NCBI GenBank assembly: GCA_949987705.1
Contig: OX465281.1
Span: 164,376,393 to 164,440,392 of the forward strand
Reading direction: 5' to 3'
Source: Thereva unica
Lineage: Eukaryota > Arthropoda > Insecta > Diptera > Therevidae
Length of the DNA stretch: 64,000 nucleotides
The translations under genes were made by a program, and so were the position numbers. Numbering within the stretch: the stretch's first letter is position 1; each line of letters opens with the position of its first letter. Under the pieces are notes generated by a model that saw only the letters and a program-made list of their open reading frames with translations, did no database searches and was not told the origin of the DNA. Below are positions 20,150 through 36,485 of this stretch, piece by piece.

Positions 20150-22370
20150 GACAACGCACAACCTAAACCGCTAGAGCTAAAGGGCTGAAATTTTTGACAG
20201 TGCATCCCTAGCGATTTTTCGAAATTCATCCCCTAAGGGGGTGAAATGGGGTTTTTCCAAACCGCTAAAGCTATAGGGCTGTAATTTTGACAGTGCATCC
20301 CTATAATGGCGTGGTCATCCACCATTAAAGCGATTTTTCGAAATTCATCCCCTAAGGGAGTGAAATGGGGTTTACCCAAACCGCTGGAGCTATAGGGCTG
20401 AAATTTTGACACTGCATCCCTATAATGACGTGGACATCTACTAAAAAGCGATTTTTCGAAATTCATCCCCTAAGGGGGGGGGGGAAATGGGGTTTACCCA
20501 AACCGCTGGAGCTATAGGGCTGAAATATTGACATTGCATCCCTATAATGACGTGGACATCCACTAACAAGCGATTTTACGAAATTCATCCCCTAAGGGGG
20601 TGAAATAGGGTTTACCCAAACCGCTAAAGCCATAGGGCTGAAATTTTGACAGTCCATCCCTATAATGGCGTGGTCTTCCACTATTAAAGCGATTTTTCGA
20701 AATTCATCCCCTAAGGGAGTGAAATGGGGTTTACCCAAACCACTGGAGCTATAGGGCTGAAATTTTGACAGTGCATCCCTATAATGATGTGGACATCCAC
20801 TATAAAGCGATTTTTCGAAATTCATCCCCTAAGCGGGGGGGGGGGGGGGAAATGGGGTTTACCCAAACCGCTGGAGCTATAGGGCTGAAATATTGACAGT
20901 GCATCCCTATAATGACGTGGACATCCACTAACAAGCGATTTTACGAAATTCATCCCCTAAGGGGGTGAAATAGGGTTTACCCAAACCGCTAAAGCTATAA
21001 TGCTGTTATTTTGACAGTGCATCCCTATAATGGCGTGGTCTTCCACTGTTAAAGCGATTTTTCGAAATTCATCAACTAAGGGAGTGAAATAGGGTCATCT
21101 CAAAACCGCTGGAGCTATAGGGCTGAAATTTTGACAGTGCATCCCTTTAATGACGTGGACATCCACTAAAAAGCGATTTTTCGAAATTCATCCCCTAAGG
21201 GGGTGAAATAGGGTCAACTCAAAACCGCTGGAGCTATAGGGCTGAAATTTTTACAGTGCATCCCTATAATGACGTGGACATCCACTAAAAAGCGATTTTT
21301 CGAAATTCATCCCCTAAGGGGGTGAAATGGGGTTTTTCCAAACCGCTAAAGCTATAGGGCTGTAATTTTGACAGTGCATCCCTATAATGGCGTGGTCATC
21401 CACTATTAAAGCGATTTTTCGAAATTCATCCCCTAAGGGAGTGAAATGGGGTTTACCCGAACCACTGGAGCTATAGGGCTGAAATTTTGACAGTGCATCC
21501 CTATAATGATGTGGACATCCACTAAAAAGCGATTTTTCGAAATTCATGCCCTAAGGGGGGGGGGGGGAAATGGGGTTTACCCAAACCGCTGCAGCTATAG
21601 GGCTGAAATATTGACAGTGCATCCCTATAATGACGTGGACATCCAATAACAAGCGATTTTACGAAATTCATCCCCTAAGGGGGTGAAATAGGGTTTACCC
21701 AAACCGCTAAAGCTATAGGGCTGTAATTTTGACAGTGCATCCCTATAATGGCGTGGTCTTCCACTATTAAAGCGATTTTTCGAAATTCATCCCCTAAGGG
21801 AGTGAAATGGGGTTTACCCAAACCGCTGGAGCTATAGGGCTGAAATATTGACAGTGCATCCCTTTAATGACGTGGACATCCACTAAGAAGCGATTTTTCG
21901 AAATTCATCCCCTAAGGGGGTGAAATGGGGTTAACCCACACCGCTGAAGCTGAAGGGCTTTAATTTTGACCGTGCATCCCTATAATGACATGGACATCCA
22001 CTTAGGAGCGATTTTTTGAAATTTATCCCCTAAGGGGGTTAAATGGGGTTAACCCAAACCGCTGGAGCTGAAGGGCTTTAATTTTGACAGTGCATCTCTA
22101 TAAAGACGTGGACATTCACTAAGAAGCGATTTTTCGAAATTCATCTCCTAACGCAGTGAAATGGGGTTACCAAACTACTGGAGCTATAGGGCTGAAGTTT
22201 CGACAGTGCATCCCTATAATGACGTGGACATCCACTAAGAGTCGATTACTCGAAATTCATCCCCTAAGAGGGTGAAATGGGGTTAACCCAAACCTCTGAA
22301 GCTGACAGGCTGAAATTTTGACAGTGAATTCCTATAATCACGTAGAAATGAATGACTCGAAATTCACTTT
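20150..22370 (+). repeat. 119-bp satellite array, about 18 units
   Basis: The repeated unit contains CGAAATTCATCCCCTAAGGG, AACCGCTGGAGCTATAGGGC, TTGACAGTGCATCCCTATAA and GACGTGGACATCCAC. Spacing is 118-122 bp, differing mainly in a G run of up to about 10. Units decay toward the right end. The unit is also present at 49960-51329. Confidence 0.95.
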
Positions 22371-22376
22371 ATTTAA

Positions 22377-23240
22377 CCCTGCGGAACTGGCGCCCTGTTC
22401 TATGACACGAGTACTGGCGACAAGTCTCACAGACCAGAATATGAAAATTTGATTATTTTTAGTTATTGTCTAAAATACATTAATGATTATTTTTTTCTCT
22501 ATAACTTAGATAACTAATAAAGAGGTTTTGGTGAAAAAAAACTAATTTTTTAATTTTTTATATGTTTAATGAACAATTTCAAACAATTTTAAAAACTCTT
22601 ATAAAAAATGCTATGTATTAGGAAAAAAATACAAGATATTACAAAAACTGTGAAATGAAATATAAAATTAAGTTTAGAATTTTCCATAGTAAAAATAATA
22701 AAACTAAAAAATTAACTTTCACTTCAGGATAAATGAACAATTTATCTCAAAAATCTACTTTTAGTTTGCATCAGCAATTGGACAGTTCGGGCATGAAAAT
22801 GATGCGTGCGTGAGACAGATGAATTTAAAACAGTGTTTACAGTAATATTTGGTCTTACTGTCTTTCCTGCATAAGTGACATCTTTTTCTGGTCCCTTCTG
22901 GATGTTGATTAGCCCTCGGAACTTGGGGAACTGCACCGGCGGCTTCCTGTCTCCTCACTCTCACTTCTGGAGGTAGGTTAGTCATAACAGCTCTGCGTTG
23001 TTGGTTCTCCAATGTCAATGTCTCAAAAATTGCCTGCGGACAACTTGAGTGTCAATGTTGTTTGAGGTGAAAATTATTTGAGAATTGACACCAGCCACAT
23101 TCATGAGTCCAAATAATATGACCATAGGCCACCGTCGCGTATTTCTTGATGTGAAAACTTTTTAGGCACGTTGGGCAATTTTCCGCCACGGTCATTTTTT
23201 ATGCGTACCGTGGGAAAAATTTTAGTTTGGGGATTTCAGT
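22377..23240 (-). mobile_element. piggyBac remnant
   Basis: The left end is TTAA (22373-22376) followed by CCCTGCGGAACTGG, the expected target and CCCT terminus. The interior encodes a piggyBac transposase C-terminus. The other end is lost against the TACTATG array. Confidence 0.65.
22757..23160 (-). pseudogene. piggyBac-type transposase, C-terminal fragment
   Basis: The minus strand encodes the end of the DDE domain (RRWPMVI, then NVAGVNSQIIF) followed, in a shifted frame, by the C-terminal cysteine-rich zinc domain (RCHLCRKDSKTKYYCKHCFK and CPNC). An in-frame stop near 23010 and a frame change separate the two parts. The catalytic aspartates are absent. Only this terminal quarter of a normal 550-600 residue protein remains. 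Confidence 0.72.
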
Positions 23241-23254
23241 TTTTATTGTATGAG

Positions 23255-23732
23255 TTAGTACTATGTACTACGTAATATATACTATGTTTTATGTACTAAG
23301 TGTGTACTATGTATTAGGTACTATGTACTGGGACTATGAACTGTGCGCTATGATTATGAACTATGTATGTATTATGCAGTATGTACTACGTACTGTATAC
23401 TATAAACTATGTATTATCTACTATGTACTATGTACAAGGTATTGTGTACTAAGTATTATGTACTAGGTATTATGAATATATAGTACATAGCTCTGTTGTA
23501 TTTTGTACTATGTAGTAGATGGTATGATTAGGTACCATATACTCTGAGCTTTGTTTTATGTACTATTTATTATGTACTATGTACTAGGCATTATGTACTA
23601 TGTATTATCTATACACGGTATATTATGTATTACGTATTACGTACTAAATATTATGTACTATGCACCATAAATTATATACCATGTACTACGCACTATGTAT
23701 ATTGCTATGAACTATGTATTATGTACTATGTA
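23255..23732 (+). repeat. Degenerate TACTATG-type simple repeat
   Basis: About 480 bp made of variants of TATGTAC/TACTATG with many substitutions. A frame through it (Tyr/Val/Leu-rich) is a by-product of the repeat. Confidence 0.92.
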
Positions 23733-23879
23733 ACAGTGTTCGGCACAATCAACTAATTTTTTAATCAGGCCAATAATCATGATTAAAACCAATAATGATT
23801 GAGGATTAATGATTATGAAATCTATTCTAAACCTGGATTGTGCTCCCTTTGTATTGAATATTAGTATCGGGAGGTTTTA

Positions 23880-24755
23880 AGGGCTCCCAATAACGAATTT
23901 GTTGTCAAAATGGCGGACGAATTTTGGGAAATGTGTTCCGATTGTACTGAAATTCAGTATCGGGGGGTTTTAGGGGTTCCAAATGACGGATTTGTGGTCA
24001 AAATTTTAAAATACAAAATGGCGGACCAGTTTTGGCAATTTGGTTCCGATTGTATTGAAATTCAGAATGGAGGGGTTTTAAGGGTTCCAAATGACGGATT
24101 TGGGGCCGAAATTGTAAAATTCAAAATGGCGGACAAGTTTTGGCAATTTTGTTCCGATTGTACTGAAAATCAGTATGGGGGGTTTTAACGGTTCCAAATG
24201 ACGGGTTTGTGGTCGAAATTGTAAAATTCAAAATGGCGGACGAGTTTTGGCAATTTTGTTCCGATTGTACTGAAATTCAGTATGGGGGGTTTTAGGGGTT
24301 CCAAATGACGGATTTGTGGTCAAAATTTTAAAATTCAAAATGGCGGACAAGATTTGGCAATTTCGTTCCGATTGTACTGAAATTCAGTATCGGGGGTTTT
24401 AAGGGTTCTAAATGACAGATTTGTGGTCAAAATTTTAAAATTCAAAATGGCGGACGAGTTTTGGCAATTTTGTTCCAATTGTACTGAAATTCAGTATGGG
24501 GGGGGTTTTAACGGTTCCAAATCACGGATTTGTGTTCGAAATTGTAAAATTCAAAATGGCGGACGAGTTTTGGCAATTTTGTTCCGATTGTACTGAAATT
24601 CAGTATGGTGGGGTTTTAAGGGTTCTAAATAACGGATTTTTGGTCGAAATTTTAAAATTCAAAATGGCGGCCAAGTTTTGGCAAATGTTTCCGATTGTAC
24701 TGAAATTGAATATCGAGGTGTTTGAAGGGTTCCAAATGACGTACCCGAACCCTTA
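23880..24755 (+). repeat. 108-bp tandem array, plus orientation (about 8 units)
   Basis: Each unit has AAATGGCGGACGAGTTTTGG, TTCCGATTGTACTGAAATTC and GGGTTCCAAATGACGGATTT. The 108-bp period keeps a 36-residue frame (MADEFWQFCSDCTEIQ...) partly open; I regard that as a consequence of the period. Confidence 0.92.
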
Positions 24756-25370
24756 AAACCCCTCCATTCTGAATTTCAGTACAATCGGAACACATTTACC
24801 AAAACCCCCTCCACCATTTTCAATTTTAAAATTTTGACCACAAATCCGTTATTTAGAACCCTTAAAACCCCCCCATACTGAATTTCAGTACAATCGGAAC
24901 ACATTTGCCAAAACTTGTCCGCCATTTGTAATTTTACAATTTCGACCCCAAATCCGTCATTTGGAACCCTTAAAACCCCTCCATTCTGAATTTCAGTACA
25001 ATCGGAACACATTTACCAAAACCCCCTCCACCATTTTCAATTTTAAAATTTTGACCACAAATCTGTTATTTAGAACCCTTAAAACCCCCCCATACTGAAT
25101 TTCAGTACAATCGGAACACATTTGCCAAAACTTGTCCGCCATTTTGAATTTTACAATTTCGACCCCAAATCCGTCATTTGGAACCCTTAAAACCCCTCCA
25201 TTCTGAATTTCAGTACAATCGGAACACATTTACCAAAAACCCCTCCACCATTTTCAATTTTAAATTTTGACCACAAATCCGTTATTTAGAACCCTTAAAA
25301 CCCCCCCATACTGAATTTCAGTACAATCGGAACAAAATTGCCAAAATTACTCCGCAATTTACTAAAAAAC
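24756..25370 (-). repeat. 108-bp tandem array, minus orientation (about 6 units)
   Basis: The same unit reversed, meeting the plus array head to head near 24755. Some units here are homogenised in pairs (Cys/Gly variants alternate), suggesting a 216-bp higher-order unit. Confidence 0.9.
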
Positions 25371-25607
25371 CTGGAAAAAATTTCAGGGAGACAATAAGCT
25401 AATATTAATCACTAAAGAGTTAATCATTCAATAATGATTAAGATTAGATTTCATAATCAATAATCATTCTGATGATTAGATTTTCCCCAAGATTACTCGA
25501 TGTAATCTTGATTAATGATTGATTTAATCATGATTGATTCACTCATGATTGGTTTTAGCCATGATTATTAGTCTGATTGAAAAATTAGTCGAATGTGCCC
25601 AACACTG

Positions 25608-27059
25608 ATTGACGAGACTAACTTCACACGTCCCCAACGAAGAGCCCCGTTGGTAGAGTGGTTGAGTTTGGCTGCAAATGCGGTGCTCCTCTTCCAACGA
25701 GAGACAAGTACGTAGCTTCTGTCAGGGGGTAGTAAGTGTCACGATGAAGATTGATGATCAGAAATGGTGCGGATGGTTGGATGGCAAGGAAAGTATCGTT
25801 AATTAGTGCTGGACTCGGGACGACATGGACGACGGTTTTTCAAACTCCGTGACACAAAAAATTTGAACAGTTCTGCGCACCTCATTGCCAAATTTTATAA
25901 ATATTGTTCTATCATTTCCCCGCTTTTTAGTTAAAACGGCAACAAACGCAGAAAAAACTCAACAAAATAATTTGGGAATGGATGCGCGTATGCCGAATGA
26001 ATAAAGTTAATTAATCTTTATATGTGTCGAGCAGAGCTTTTAAATACATGTAAAACTCCTGCTTAACCAAGTCAGTTTATCCATCGTAATAAGCATAATT
26101 TTACTATAATTATGAGAAATATTTCTCATCCCTAAAATTAAAATAAATTAAAAGAATTGCTGGAAAAATTTCTTTTAAAGATATGAGCATTTTCATTCAT
26201 AAATTGAGAGTTCTCCGCAGCCGCAAGTAACACAACCTCCCAAGCAGAATCGCGAAAGCGCCTGGCGGAAAATGTCAACAATCTAGTAATCAAAGTGATA
26301 AAAATACCGTATTTTTTAGTAGAAATTGCTACAAATTATTTCTGTAGCAAATGTGTAAAACACAAAAACCTTAAAATAAAAAAAAACTGTGGGTGTGTGT
26401 ACTTATGTACACGCATTTGAAGTTATTTCTTTGGCGTGATTTTAAGACTAATTTTTAATTTCTACACAAACATGTATTTTATTGGATTCTTTCTATTTTC
26501 GTGCGTTGGAAGGTGCAAGCATTATAATGCAGACACGCTCAAGGCTGTCGGTTATACCGTATTCTAATCCTAACTAAAATCACTAACTAGTTGGGTCATT
26601 AGGCCTAATTACAATTATCTTAAGATGGGCTTTAGATGCCTCATGAAATTTTCTTAAGACTGGCTAATTTTCTACCAAAACGTAATGAATGTTAAGCTTA
26701 ATATGCGTCGCAAAGCTGGATCAGCATTTATTTACCTGATAATACTACTGGTACTTCTAAGCCCAACTCACTTCATTTTTGTTCATTTCCACCTTAGCTT
26801 CTGATTGAGGAATTTAGCTTCTCCTCCACTTTAGTCAGTAGATCATTATAGTCTAAGACGTTCGTTGCTCTTAGCCGTGCTGTAGCTGTAAGTTACAGTG
26901 CAGCAGTTTGCTCGGCTAATCTCCGGCAATCCAAAAGGACATCGTCTGTGTCCTCTGTCACAATGAGGAATTCCAGGCGTTGCGTAGACTCATTTTGCCG
27001 ATATGCTCTCGTAACTCACCTGTGGGTTCATCGACCTTGGGTAGATTCATTCTACTTCC
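25608..27059. other. No gene recognised
   Basis: AT-rich. A TGGTAGAGTGGTTGAG string near 25650 resembles a tRNA/SINE A box, but I see no B box or fold. TACCGTAT-type motifs occur near 26306 and 26560. No frame of note. Confidence 0.4.
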
Positions 27060-27400
27060 TTTGCCAAAACTAGGATATGTTTTTTATTTCCCTCCATAGC
27101 CTCTGGGTAAAAACCTCCTCACCCATGGACATTGTGAACGAACTTTGGCTACGAGTTTTCATATGCCCATATAATAATAAACTTAATAGCTAAAGGATTG
27201 GAGTTGCAATGCTTGCCCTTTATAGCCTCTACTCCTTCGCCTATATCGTCCGCAAGCCGTATCAGAACATCAAAATTGGCAGCTTGCAGTAAATTATGGC
27301 ATGAGATAAAAATGCAGCACGCTGCAATCAAAAGTATTTCAATTGGCTGAGGCTGGTAAAATGACAAGCAAAGCCTCGTGCTGCATGTTCATATCATGTC
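27060..27400 (+). repeat. Dispersed repeat, copy A
   Basis: It contains TTTCCCTCCATAGCCTC, CTCACCCATGGACATTGTGAA, TTTTCATATGCCCAT and ATGCTTGCCCT in an order repeated at 29028-29470 in the same orientation. Noncoding. Confidence 0.7.
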
Positions 27401-27499
27401 TTAAATTTGCAGTACGCTACATATTTGAGGTTCTGATAGGGCCTCCAGCAAACCCATCGTAGCTACAGGCCTGGAAGCAGCCGTTGCCGATCCTACATT

Positions 27500-27840
27500 T
27501 GCTTGAATGGAGGACATTTCTCGTGTAATAACATAGTGGAGCCAAGTTTTTAAGTTTATTTTTGCAATAAAAAGTTGTAAAATATTGTATTTTATCACTT
27601 TTTTCTGCACCTGGATTACCAGTGATTAGTATTTCAGTGATTGAATTAAAACAATTTCAAAAAATTGAGTGAACCAATATGTTTTAATGGTTTAATTGTG
27701 AAGGTGACCAATTTTGTTTACATTCGCTGTGGTTTTGTCGAGTTATTTTAGGGCAAAAATGTTGAATTTGTGTGGTTATTTGTGTGGTAAAAGTGAATTT
27801 AAAGTGATTAAAGCTTGTTAAAGAATAATTTAACGAAAGC
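27500..27840 (+). repeat. Inverted-repeat arm, left (about 320 bp)
   Basis: It is similar in reverse complement to 28640-28925. Landmarks are AAAATATTGTATTTTA, GGTGACCAATTTTGTTTAC and AAAGTGAATTTAAA. The arms flank an RT fragment, giving a foldback structure of about 1.4 kb. Confidence 0.75.
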
Positions 27841-27852
27841 AAAACAAAGTAC

Positions 27853-28551
27853 ATGATGGCCTCGTCTGGAAGAACACCTAACATTGGTCCCACAATCAAG
27901 GTAGCGGAACACGAGTTTGACGTGGTAAAATCATTTACCTACCTTGGGTCAATAGTAGCAGCCGACAATAGCATGGAACCAGAAATACGTGCACGACTGC
28001 TAAAAGCCAACAAAGCCTACTACAGTCTGTCAAGGCTCTTCAAATCCAAATATCTAACCATAACGTCTAAACTTTTACTATATAAGATGATGGTCTTACC
28101 CGCTCTCACATATGCATCCGAAACGTGGGTGCTTAGCAAAAAGCACTCAAACCTCTTGGGCGTGTTTTAGAGGAAAATACTTCGGAGGATTGTTGGCCCC
28201 GTATGTGAGGAAGGACGATTCCGGAGACTCTACAATGACGAGATCTACGAGCGCTATCGCAACATAGATGTTGTGAAGAAAATAAAGCTCGGTAGGCTCC
28301 GGTGGGCAGGGCATCTAGCTCGTATGAGTGAAGATAAGCCTGCTCGGAAAGTTCTCTGCGGTAAGACCTATTGGGTGCGACAGCGAGGGAGGCCCAACCT
28401 TCGCTGGAAGGATGGCGTGGAACAGGACGCTCAGAGTTTAGGGATGCCAAACTGGATGACATCGGCTCAGAATCGGGACCGGTGGAGAGAACAGTTGCGC
28501 CAGGACCGGTTCCCGGTTGTAGAGCCGTTAAAGAAGAAGAAGAAAGAATAA
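27853..28551 (+). pseudogene. RTE-like reverse transcriptase, C-terminal fragment
   Basis: One frame with a single in-frame TAG at 28168-28170 encodes the RT thumb and carboxy tail of an RTE-type element. Seen: FTYLGSIVAADNS, a KLLLYKMMVLPALTYASETW segment, then LGRLRWAGHLARM and RGRPNLRWKDGV, ending in a Lys run from an AAG repeat. It belongs to a different subfamily from the 15.7-kb and 56.5-kb copies. Endonuclease and RT catalytic parts are missing. It lies between two inverted arms, so it has probably been carried within a foldback element. Confidence 0.72.
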
Positions 28552-28639
28552 TTTTTAAAAATATTAAAGCAGAAAAATGTGTAGGAAAAAGTTCAAAATT
28601 TTTGTTATTCATGTTGTGTGGTGGTACTTGCACTTATGT

Positions 28640-28925
28640 TTTAATAACTATTCCGTAATAATTTTTAACCATTTTAAATTCACTTTTAATTTCATTACCA
28701 CATAAATCCAACATTTTTTCCATAAATTAACATGAAAAAACCACCATGAATGTAAACAAAACTGGTCACCTTATCAATTTCATTCAATTTATTCACTCGG
28801 ATCACTAACTAACTTATCACCGGTAATGCACGTTAAAATACAATATTTTGAAACTTTTTACAAGTTAAAAACTTGGCGAGTCTATGATATTATACTACGA
28901 GTTAGAGAAATTACCTTCCATCCAG
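28640..28925 (-). repeat. Inverted-repeat arm, right
   Basis: Reverse-complement partner of 27500-27840, clearly diverged (many substitutions), so an old structure. Confidence 0.75.
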
Positions 28926-29027
28926 TAAAACCCCTCACCCACAAACAGCACACAATAAACACTACGACTCTTCTTATGCCCACGAAAAACCAAACATACT
29001 CTTAGCTGATGACTCGAACATGAAATT

Positions 29028-29470
29028 TATTTCCCTCCATAGCCTCAGGATAAAAACCCCCTCACCCATTGACATCGTGAACCGGCATCGGCTGCAAGTT
29101 TTCATATGCCCATAGTAATCACGGTATTCAAAAAAAGTTAATGTAAAAGACTGTATACCGTATACGGTATTTTAGGGCTGATGTCACGTGGGGGCACTTC
29201 CCATATAAAACCGAAGCTGGTGTTGTTGTTGCAGCATTACGACTGACGTCACCAGGCGCCCATTTTTTACGGTATTCGAAGCTGCCGTCGCTTTTACATT
29301 ACCTTCGTTTTCTGTATACCGTGCATAATAATGATAATCCCAGTGCGCATGAAGAATGGAAGTTAAAATGCTTGCCCTCCATTGCCTCCACCCCTTCGCC
29401 CAAATCCTCCGTTGCGTTGCGTTGCGAATTCGTCAAAATTCACTCTCATAATATTTTTCAAAACGCGCCT
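29028..29470 (+). repeat. Dispersed repeat, copy B (interrupted by MITE)
   Basis: Direct-orientation copy of 27060-27400, split at 29120-29323 by a small inverted-repeat insertion. Confidence 0.7.
29120..29323. mobile_element. 204-bp MITE with 9-bp target duplication
   Basis: Ends are CACGGTATTC and, inverted, CACGGTATACAG, with further matching TAATGTAAAAG inside. Flanks are CATAGTAAT and CATAATAAT (29111-29119, 29324-29332). Copy A at 27170 shows the uninterrupted site. A 9-bp duplication would fit a MULE-like mobiliser; this is inference. Confidence 0.65.
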
Positions 29471-29819
29471 AAAGAAGTATAACTTCAAAAATATATAAAA
29501 ATGGGTTTTTTTCAGTCATAATTTGAAATTTTTTTAAATAATCATTGAAGTCTCAGAAAAACACACCTCCCTTTAGCAATACGCAGTCACGACAGATTAC
29601 ATGGCAGCAAGTGCTTTGATAGGATGAGTTAAATGAAGCTTTTGTCTGATCTTTTAAACATTTTTAAGAGCTTAGCTGGGGAATATGCGAGGGATGTCAC
29701 GACGTTTGAAAACAACTATACTCAGCAGGCTGGGCGATTCTCCTTTGAAAGCTCACTTCTAAGCCTTAAAGCCTTTCTGGCTATAAAATAAACCGCTTAA
29801 CCAGGCTAAAATTCAGTCT
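29471..29819. other. No gene recognised
   Basis: AT-rich sequence without coding or repeat structure that I can identify. Confidence 0.4.
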
Positions 29820-30410
29820 TTAATCAGGCTCGTTCCGGAGAGGTCACCTTCTCCGGTCCTAGACCGTGTCATGGTGTACGATCCGGAACGGTCACACTAT
29901 ACACATGAGGAATGTTGCCGAGGTCTTGTCGTGGTGTACGATCCGACAATGTGCCGAAGTAGAGATTCCTAGACCGTGCCGTGTGTATGATCCGTCACGG
30001 TCACACTATACACCTTCACACATTACCAGAGGAATGTTACCGAGGCCTTGTCGTGGTGTACGATCCGACTATGTGCCGAAGTAGCGATTCCTATACCGTG
30101 TCGTGGTGTACGATCCGGCACGGTTACACTATACACATTACACACAATACACATTACCAGAGGAATGTTGCCGAGGCCTTGTTGTGGTGTACGATCCGAC
30201 TATGTGCCGAAGTAGTGATTCCTAGACCGTGTCGTGGTGTATGATCCGGCACAGTTAGACCACAGACATAACACCTATCGACCGACTACCGAATACCTGA
30301 GGAGTGTTTCCTTGACCAATGTCGTGGTGTATGATCCAACATTGCTCCCGGCAGCATTTCCTATACCAGTGTCACGGTCGTATGACCAGATACAAGACCG
30401 ACCACTTACC
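29820..30410 (+). repeat. 120-140 bp tandem repeat, about 4 units
   Basis: Repeated GAGGAATGTTGCCGAGG (29907, 30029, 30160, degenerate near 30300), CGTGGTGTACGATCCG and ATGTGCCGAAGTAG. A frame through it is repeat-derived. Confidence 0.85.
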
Positions 30411-30413
30411 GAA

Positions 30414-30421
30414 AACACACA

Positions 30422-30453
<32 letters not shown>
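30414..30453 (+). repeat. (CA)n microsatellite
   Basis: Imperfect then perfect CA run closing the preceding tandem array. Confidence 0.95.
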
Positions 30454-30455
<2 letters not shown>

Positions 30456-30527
30456 GCTAGACCACTGACCGCAGCTTACGCACATGTAGAATAGAGTAAT
30501 GAGTAGTTAGTAATAGTTTTAGTAATA

Positions 30528-30880
30528 AGTAAGCTTACGTGCGAGCTGCCACGAGCTTTTGTTAGTTTTTTTGGTCTGTTGTTTGTTTGTTGTTTGTTAT
30601 TTTTTGTATGTTTTCTTAGTTTTGCTAACCCGAGCCCGTGGAAGCTCGTTGCCTGGACGGAGTTCACCCGAGGCAAGCCCTCTGCTGTACTCCGCACGGA
30701 TAGTTCTGTGTTTATAAGTGTTTAGGTTAATTAGCTTGTAAGTAAGTGGTGCGAGCTTTCACGAGCTTGAATTCTGGCATCACTCGAGCCTGTGGAGCCT
30801 CGTCGCCTGAATAGGGGTCACCTGAGACGATTTTATCGTCTCCGCTGCCCCCCGCCCAGATAGTTCTAGAAGTAAGTGAA
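30528..30880 (+). repeat. About 200-bp direct duplication, two diverged copies
   Basis: GTGCGAGCTGCCACGAGCTT (30539) and GTGCGAGCTTTCACGAGCTT (30749) each lead to CGAGCC-GTGGA-CTCGT and a GATAGTTCT end. Noncoding. Confidence 0.7.
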
Positions 30881-31424
30881 TGATTAAGTAGACGTAAGAT
30901 TTTTATATAATATAAACATAGCTCTGGTGGTCAGTCATCAGCGGAATAGGGGGAATAACATGTAGCATAACATGCACGTGCCGCAACTATTTCGGGCTGA
31001 TTATACTGACTATATTCTATTAGAGAGGATAGGCTAATATGAGCTAGCTAATATGGGCTAGTCCCTGTAGTAAAATTTAAAAAAAAATTAAAATAACAAA
31101 ATATAAATGTATTTTTACTTATGTAAATTAGGAACGGTTTTTGGTCGATTGCAGCGCCATCTAACGCAAATCGAAAAAAATGTCTCAGACAAAATGTCTT
31201 TTTTTCCGACAAATCCAAATCTGCAAAAAAAATTAAGGGTTACCATTTGATTTTTTAAAGTTGCACCCCCCACCCCTAACAAAGGGTAGGGGTTTGGGGG
31301 TGTTTTTGGTATGGTTGGATAGAGTTTGGAAAAATATTGAATACGTGTTTTTTTGTTCAGACTTTTTTTTGAAACTCTTCAGAATAATCAGCCTGGACGG
31401 GTGGTCTGGAACACCCTGTATATA
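30881..31424. other. No gene; low-complexity and G/C-run repeat
   Basis: AT-rich sequence, then 31260-31300 with CCCCCCACCCC/GGGTAGGGGTTTGGGGG able to pair, ending GGTCTGGAACACCCTGTATA. The ACCCTGTATA end resembles that of the 284-bp repeat at 49530. Confidence 0.45.
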
Positions 31425-31427
31425 TAT

Positions 31428-31480
<53 letters not shown>
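31425..31480 (+). repeat. (TA)n microsatellite
   Basis: TA dinucleotide run directly left of the first Tigger element. Confidence 0.97.
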
Positions 31481-36387
<4,907 letters not shown>

Positions 36388-36408
36388 TATATATACGAGT
36401 ATACATAC

Positions 36409-36484
<76 letters not shown>
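36388..36484 (+). repeat. (TA)n microsatellite
   Basis: TA-rich run between Tigger 2 and the Helitron terminus. Confidence 0.95.

Positions 36485-36485
<1 letters not shown>

Larger units (their letters stand above)
23734..25607. mobile_element. Terminal-inverted-repeat element filled with opposed 108-bp arrays
   Basis: The left end CAGTGTTCGGCACAATCAAC and the inverted right end CAGTGTTGGGCACATTCGAC are similar, as are about 150 further bases rich in ATGATTAA/TTAATCAT. The CAGTG ends suggest hAT or a related group, but the flanks do not match as an 8-bp duplication. The interior is two tandem arrays in opposite orientation. No transposase. Confidence 0.7.

Noticed and set aside
20150..22370. 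Regular repeats resembling a CRISPR-like array
   Set aside because: Units of about 119 bp repeat throughout with no unique spacers; this is insect satellite DNA.
23910..24756. Met-Ala-Asp-Glu-Phe-Trp repeat frames as a possible repetitive protein gene
   Set aside because: The 108-bp period explains the open frame; stops interrupt it every one to three units and no start, splice or promoter context is seen.
25640..25700. tRNA-like A-box string
   Set aside because: No B box, acceptor stem or anticodon arm could be drawn, so neither a tRNA nor a SINE can be supported.
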